DNA from: Alicyclobacillaceae bacterium
Lineage (GTDB): Bacteria; Bacillota; Bacilli; Kyrpidiales; Kyrpidiaceae
DNA length: 42,735 nt
NCBI GenBank assembly: GCA_029961045.1
Contig: JASBVN010000036.1
Span: 70,079-112,813 of the forward strand
Direction of reading: 5' to 3'
The notes under the pieces were generated by a model, which was not told the origin of the DNA, did not search any database, and saw nothing but the letters and a program-made list of their open reading frames with translations. Position numbers and translations under genes: made by a program. Positions 38,848 to 42,735 of the stretch are shown here, piece after piece; positions within the stretch are counted from its first letter, which is position 1; the number at the start of each line of letters is the position of its first letter.

Positions 38848-40754
38848 CGGCGGCCGTCACCGCCCTTTTCGGAGTCGCTCCCGTCCGTCCCCGCATCCCC
38901 GTCACTTTGCTTTTGCCCCGTATTGCTCCACGGATCCCAGCGGCGATTGAGGGGCTCTTGCATTTTGCGATCGCCGGGGCGCAAGTACTCCGGCCGCAAC
39001 TCCTGTTCATAGGCTTGACCGCGCATCACGATATCCGGATTGGAGTGTCGGTGGGGAGCCACCGGAGACATCAACGGCACCCCAAAGGACTTCGCGCTGA
39101 CCAGATTGGCCAGGAATGCCGTAATTCCGAGGCCGATTCCGTAAAATCCGAACGCCCCGGCCAGAGCGATAAAGACGAATCGGAGCACCCGCATCGCAAA
39201 CGACAGATTGTAATTGGGAGTTGTAAAGGACGCGAGGGCGGTGACGGAGACGACGATGACCAGCAGGGGGCTGATGATGCCCGCCTGCACGGCGGCCTGC
39301 CCGAGTATGAGGGCGCCGACGATGCCGATGGTCGGGCCGATCACCGAAGGGATGCGGATGCCCGCCTCGCGAATCAGTTCGATGGCCAGTTCCATCATCA
39401 ACACCTCCCCGATCACGGGAAAGGGGACGCGTTCCCGGGAGCTCGCGATGGCCATCATCAAATCGGTGGGCAACATCTCCGGGTGGTAGTTGGTCACGCC
39501 GATGTACACGGCGGGCAATAAAACGGCGATAAACAGGGAAACAAAGCGGATGACCCGGATAAACGACCCGAAGGGCCAGCGCAGGTAGGCGTCTTCCGCC
39601 GTATGGAACAGAGCCCAGAAACTGACCGGCACTACCAGAGCGTAGGGACTCCCCGACACCAGCAGGGCCACGTGACCTTCCACCAGAAACGACGCCACCC
39701 GGTCCGGCCGCTCGGTGGAGAGGATTTTCGGCACAATCGTGGCGGGGGGATCTTCCAAATACTGTTCCAGCAATCCGCTGTCGATCAGGGCGTCGATTTG
39801 CAGACTGTTGACCCGGCGCTTCACTTCTTCCACCAGCTTGGGGTTGGCCACCCCTTTCAAATAGAGGATGGCCACGTCGTTTTTGGTGGTCTGGCCCACC
39901 TGGAGGATCTCCGTCACCAATTTCGGCGACCGCAACCGCACCCGGATGAGGGCGGTGTTCGTCCGGAAATTCTCCGTAAAAGCTTCATGGGGGCCTCGAA
40001 TGACTTGTTCCGATTTGGGGTCGGAAACACTGCGCTTGTCCCAGCCCTTCGTCTCAATGGCCAGCCCTTCCGTCAGCCCTTCTACAAAGAGGAGGGTGTT
40101 GCCCATCAACAGTTGCTTCACGGCATTGCGGAATTTTTCCACCCGTTCCACTTGGTTCCCCGGCACCAGAGCGCGGAGGACGGTATCCATGTTGAGAGAA
40201 CGCTGCACCTCCTCCTCATCGGGCCGGATCGGCGCCAGGAGCATCAGCGGTTGGAGCACGTGGCTGTTGACAATCGCCTTATCCACCAAGCCGTCGACGA
40301 ATACAATGACGGCGCGCCGGGGCTCCGGGAGGGCGATGGTGAGATTGCGCACAATGATGTCTTTGTTCTGGGGCAAGCTGAAGGTCTGATTCAACATTTC
40401 ATGGAGTTTGTCCATCGACGGCGGAATCGGATCATCTCCTCCATCCGCCCCGCCCCCGTCGCCTCCCCCCGAAGATCCGGACGGTGCGCCTCCGCCGGCG
40501 CCCGGGCGCGATTCCGCCGGATCGCCGCGTCGGGACCACCGGGCCCAAGGAATGGGACGGCGGCGGGCCTCCGGCCGCCCGGTCTTCTCCCCTTCCCCGG
40601 ACGTTGGATCCGTCCTGCCGGAGGACTTGCCGGACGGGGAGCCGCTCTCCGGGCCTCTCGGTCCCGGCTCCTCTCGATTTCCAAGGGAAAATGTGGAATC
40701 GAGGATGGAATCGTCCACTGTCAACAAGCGCTTGATCCATTGCCATCCGTTCAT
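38844..40754 (-). CDS. GerA-family spore germination protein (GerAA-like)
   Basis: 636 residues. An N-terminal low-complexity region (about residues 20-110) rich in Gly, Pro, Ser and Asp, e.g. SGSSGGGDGGGADGGDD, precedes the GerA core: MLNQTFSLPQNKDIIVRNLT, AVIVFVDGLVDKAIVNSHVL, GNTLLFVEGLTEGLAIETK, GPHEAFTENFRTNTALIRVR and the membrane part with PERPDRVASFLVEG-like ERPDRVASFLVEGHVALLV, NYHPEMLPTDLMMAIASSRE, FPVIGEVLMMELAIELIREA, and GPTIGIVGALILGQAAVQAG. The cytoplasmic or core-facing tail is Asp/Ser-rich. ATG at 40754 with GGAGG at 10 nt. First gene of the ger operon; the promoter is probably forespore-specific, but I could not define it with confidence. Confidence 0.94.
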   Translation of the reverse strand: MNGWQWIKRLLTVDDSILDSTFSLGNREEPGPRGPESGSPSGKSSGRTDPTSGEGEKTGRPEARRRPIPWARWSRRGDPAESRPGAGGGAPSGSSGGGDGGGADGGDDPIPPSMDKLHEMLNQTFSLPQNKDIIVRNLTIALPEPRRAVIVFVDGLVDKAIVNSHVLQPLMLLAPIRPDEEEVQRSLNMDTVLRALVPGNQVERVEKFRNAVKQLLMGNTLLFVEGLTEGLAIETKGWDKRSVSDPKSEQVIRGPHEAFTENFRTNTALIRVRLRSPKLVTEILQVGQTTKNDVAILYLKGVANPKLVEEVKRRVNSLQIDALIDSGLLEQYLEDPPATIVPKILSTERPDRVASFLVEGHVALLVSGSPYALVVPVSFWALFHTAEDAYLRWPFGSFIRVIRFVSLFIAVLLPAVYIGVTNYHPEMLPTDLMMAIASSRERVPFPVIGEVLMMELAIELIREAGIRIPSVIGPTIGIVGALILGQAAVQAGIISPLLVIVVSVTALASFTTPNYNLSFAMRVLRFVFIALAGAFGFYGIGLGITAFLANLVSAKSFGVPLMSPVAPHRHSNPDIVMRGQAYEQELRPEYLRPGDRKMQEPLNRRWDPWSNTGQKQSDGDAGTDGSDSEKGGDGRR

Positions 40755-40874
40755 GCCCCGATTGCCCTCCTCCCTTCGGAAACATGGATAGTATTCCCTC
40801 GTATGGATAAAAAAACTGAGCGAAACACAAAAGAGGACGGCCACCGAAGTTGTTGAGGGATTCGGGCCAGGTGG

Positions 40875-41005
40875 GAGGAACTGCGGCAACAGGAGGCAGA
40901 GAAGGCGGTGTGTATGAGTACATCGAGATGTTTTACAATACCAAGCGCATGTATTCGGCACTGGGTTATCTTACACCCCGAGAATACGAACACCGCTATA
41001 CTTGA
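40875..41005 (+). pseudogene. IS3-family transposase OrfB remnant (C-terminal end)
   Basis: Two frames give a typical IS150/IS3 OrfB C-terminus: WEELRQQEAEKAV in one frame, then after an extra TG at about 40909-40912 the frame switches to VYEYIEMFYNTKRMYSALGY, ending TPREYEHRYT and a TGA at 41003-41005. The YNxKRxHSALGYLTPxEYE motif is unmistakable. The rest of the element, its catalytic DDE domain and recognisable terminal repeats are absent. Remaining sequence in 40755-40874 shows no gene. Confidence 0.85.
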
Positions 41006-41020
41006 ATGCCGAAGTTGTAA

Positions 41021-42292
41021 CTACGTGTCAAGGAAACCGAGGGAAGTCCAGTTTATCACCCGATCCACCGTTACCGGGAGAAACATCGACAAATTCCCCG
41101 TGATCTTTTCCCCTACCCGCAAAAACACCCCAGCAGGAGTCCCACCGAGAAGAAACGAACCTATCAACAAGGATCCTGTATACGGACCTTCCCACGTCTG
41201 GATGGTCACCGTTGGCATTTCAATGTACTGTTGGTAAATCTTCGGCTGCTGATAGTAGTACGGCGTCCGGTCTTCGATGACGCCTCCATCCCCCCATATG
41301 ATCGACACACCGCCACCCTCCCTCCCCCACAGGGGTTTCGCCACGAACGGAACAGAAAGAGGATCCGGTGTCACGTAAGTCGGGAGGAAGTACCTTTCGA
41401 TGATCTCGTGCTCTTCAACGGTAAAGAACGGGTGGCGGTGTTCATGAAGGGTCCAAATGACGGCCATCGTAGCCTTGCACTGGCCAACGAACGCGGCCGG
41501 GGGATTGATGAGCTTGACTCTCCCGTCCGCCACGTGCTTTAAGAACAAGTCGCCAATGGGTTCTCCGTTAGGACCCCGGTCGGCACTGAAGTATTCCAGC
41601 GGGTACAACCGATAAAGATACTCCACGGGTTCACCTTCGGCGGTATATACGCCCTTTTCTGACACCCGGAGATCTTTGACCGCAAGGTATCTCGTGTTCG
41701 GAAACCCAGAGTGTCGCCGTAGAAATTCGGTGGTCATTCGATCCTCTTCGTGCCAATCGTAGGATAGGAAAAAGACCGTGGCCTCGTCGGGAATCCCGTA
41801 ATCCAACCTTACCTTTTCGAAGGCCATTGTGATCGCCCGGGTAATACGATTCGGTGAAGGTTTGTTGAAGTGTTTGCAGACTATTTCGTTGGCGAGAGCG
41901 GCCTCGACGATCCCAGTCGGGGTGTCGCAGTTAATTTCCAGAACCTTGATAGTCTCGCCTTCGTCCCGCACAACCAGGTCCATACGGGCGATGTAACTGA
42001 ACAATGGGCTTTGCAACCGAGCGGCTTCCCACGTGTTCTCTGGCAGGTGAAGCATGGGAAACAGAGAAGGACTATTTTGAATAAACGTGACGGCCTTTTG
42101 GTAGATGCCGGAGATTGCCGCAGTCGCCTCCAGGATCCGGCGATACGTCTTTTTGGACATATGGTACAAATCCAGAGCCATGTACTGATGCTCCTCGCCA
42201 TTCTGCACCAATGAGCCCCACGTAAATCCATGTTCGCGAAGGAATGAGTTAACTCTTACCCATTCCTCAAAATGCAATTGGTCGAGGATCAT
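41021..42292 (-). CDS. Glutathionylspermidine-synthase-family ATP-grasp protein (YgiC-like)
   Basis: 423 residues. ATP-grasp ligase domain with DLVVRDEGETIKVLEINCDT, PTGIVEAALANEIVCKHF, INPPAAFVGQCKATMAVIWT, YVTPDPLSVPFVAKPLWGRE, GGGVSIIWGDGGV and the end GGTPAGVFLRVGEKITG. No CHAP amidase domain is attached, so this is the YgiC/YjfC type of unknown substrate, thought to form an amide bond. ATG at 42292 has AAAGGAGG; the start overlaps the upstream lipoprotein stop by 4 nt. The last 10-15 residues lie next to the IS remnant and may be derived from it. The gene looks lower in GC than its neighbours to the left, suggesting transfer. Confidence 0.85.
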   Translation of the reverse strand: MILDQLHFEEWVRVNSFLREHGFTWGSLVQNGEEHQYMALDLYHMSKKTYRRILEATAAISGIYQKAVTFIQNSPSLFPMLHLPENTWEAARLQSPLFSYIARMDLVVRDEGETIKVLEINCDTPTGIVEAALANEIVCKHFNKPSPNRITRAITMAFEKVRLDYGIPDEATVFFLSYDWHEEDRMTTEFLRRHSGFPNTRYLAVKDLRVSEKGVYTAEGEPVEYLYRLYPLEYFSADRGPNGEPIGDLFLKHVADGRVKLINPPAAFVGQCKATMAVIWTLHEHRHPFFTVEEHEIIERYFLPTYVTPDPLSVPFVAKPLWGREGGGVSIIWGDGGVIEDRTPYYYQQPKIYQQYIEMPTVTIQTWEGPYTGSLLIGSFLLGGTPAGVFLRVGEKITGNLSMFLPVTVDRVINWTSLGFLDT

Positions 42293-42576
42293 CCCCCGAC
42301 CCCTCCTTTGCCGGCAACGCCCGCGTGAGCATCTCCAAACCCACCAACGTGTTCGCCGTTTTCAGATGCAACAGCATTACTGTTCTTGGAAAGTTCCGAT
42401 GGGCGGATAAAGGTGGAAGTTCGAACGACCGTTCCTGTGCTTTGGCTACCACCCTGGGAACAGGGTGTTCCATCAGGACGTTTGCCGTCTACACAGTCTG
42501 ATGCTTGTTGACTACAACCCGATAGGAAAGCAGTCGCAGCCAGGAGAACACTCATGACGAAAGGTTTGGTTTCCAT
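42289..42576 (-). CDS. Small lipoprotein, possible YgiB-type partner
   Basis: 95 residues. Signal peptide FVMSVLLAATAFLSGCSQQA with lipobox LSGC, followed by a short Cys-containing segment ASDCVDGKRPDGTPCSQGG and a Ser/Gly-rich, probably disordered chain ending GGFGDAHAGVAGKGGVGG. In enterobacteria the YgiC ATP-grasp protein is encoded beside the lipoprotein YgiB, which also ends in a Gly-rich GGFG stretch; the order and overlap here suggest an equivalent pair. Sequence similarity is only in general layout. ATG at 42576 with GAAGGGG upstream. Confidence 0.65.
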   Translation of the reverse strand: METKPFVMSVLLAATAFLSGCSQQASDCVDGKRPDGTPCSQGGSQSTGTVVRTSTFIRPSELSKNSNAVASENGEHVGGFGDAHAGVAGKGGVGG

Positions 42577-42609
42577 GTATGTTCTTCCCCTTCTTTTGAT
42601 TCAGGACTT

Positions 42610-42735
42610 TCATGATGATCCGCAGGTCTCTTTGCTCACCTTCCCCCGGCAGACCTTCCGCCACAGGCCCCGGGCCCATCCTTCAGACCGGGGGAGTCCC
42701 CCCGTCTCCGGAAACCACTCCCCGCAAATCGTGAG
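42610..42735 (-). CDS. 3' end of an unidentified frame running off the window
   Basis: A frame open from the window end to the TGA at 42612-42610 reads LTICGEWFPETGGLPR, SEGWARGLWRKVCRGKVS, KETCGSS. It is rich in Trp and Cys, unusual for random sequence, but only 41 codons are visible and the start lies outside. The strand and position suit a gene upstream of the lipoprotein. No family recognised. Confidence 0.25.
   Translation of the reverse strand, partial: LTICGEWFPETGGLPRSEGWARGLWRKVCRGKVSKETCGSS

Noticed and set aside
36425-39010. One 861-residue protein covering gerC and the gerB region
   Set aside because: Only its last 441 residues are GerC. The rest is an out-of-frame reading of the same strand across gerB; the GerC lipoprotein signal and ribosome site define the real start at 37750.
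42289-42735. CRISPR or tRNA elements at the right edge and elsewhere
   Set aside because: No regularly spaced repeats or cloverleaf-like sequences were seen anywhere in the window.

Overview
This window is from a GC-rich, endospore-forming member of the Bacillota. Evidence: a gerA/gerB/gerC germination-receptor operon, YtaF, a ScoC/Hpr-like regulator, proline-rich coat-like proteins, many TTG/GTG starts and strong AGGAGG ribosome sites. Menaquinone by the futalosine route (MqnE), a 2-oxoacid:ferredoxin oxidoreductase and the sufT-sufC-sufD order suggest an aerobic, perhaps thermophilic Alicyclobacillaceae-type organism (Kyrpidia-like). The genus is a guess.

Layout: 1-2.6 kb, Fe-S assembly (sufD cut by the window edge, sufC, sufT, minus strand). 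2.7-4.4 kb, two small unknown proteins and a secreted polysaccharide deacetylase. 4.5-6.3 kb, a PCYCGC-motif lipoprotein gene with an in-frame UGA, divergent from chrA. 6.3-9.5 kb, DUF420 protein, molybdopterin oxidoreductase and ABC exporter. 9.7-12.8 kb, mqnE, a small membrane protein and the glutamate-semialdehyde dehydrogenase. 12.9-16.7 kb, a Pro-rich protein, a ScoC-like regulator, HAD phosphatase, cobalamin adenosyltransferase and an MBL hydrolase. 16.7-21.2 kb, a five-gene minus-strand operon (YutE-like, deacetylase-YkoP, two MGDG-synthase-type glycosyltransferases, YuiD-like PAP2 protein). 21.3-23.5 kb, a TPP riboswitch with tenI-thiO. 23.6-28.8 kb, serS, a GntR regulator and korAB. 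28.8-36.2 kb, zinc ribbon, D-threonine-aldolase-like enzyme, M42 peptidase, family 2 glycosyltransferase, HD phosphohydrolase and ytaF. 36.2-40.8 kb, ger operon. 40.9-42.7 kb, an IS3 remnant and a ygiB/ygiC-like pair that looks lower in GC.

The most notable feature is the PCYCGC lipoprotein. Its frame runs through a UGA exactly where the family is expected to have the first Cys of a CxxC pair, continues in the same frame for 48 family-like residues, and carries a hairpin 21 nt after the UGA that fits the bacterial SECIS description. I read it as a selenoprotein with a UxxC redox motif that a standard gene caller would truncate at 113 residues. The selenocysteine machinery is not in the window, so this needs checking in the rest of the genome.

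Other points of interest: a TPP riboswitch whose antiterminator and terminator pairings can be read directly, followed by a second terminator; the putative glycolipid or envelope operon; an aspartase-like peptide relic; several operator-like dyads and direct repeats. No tRNA, rRNA or CRISPR array was seen.
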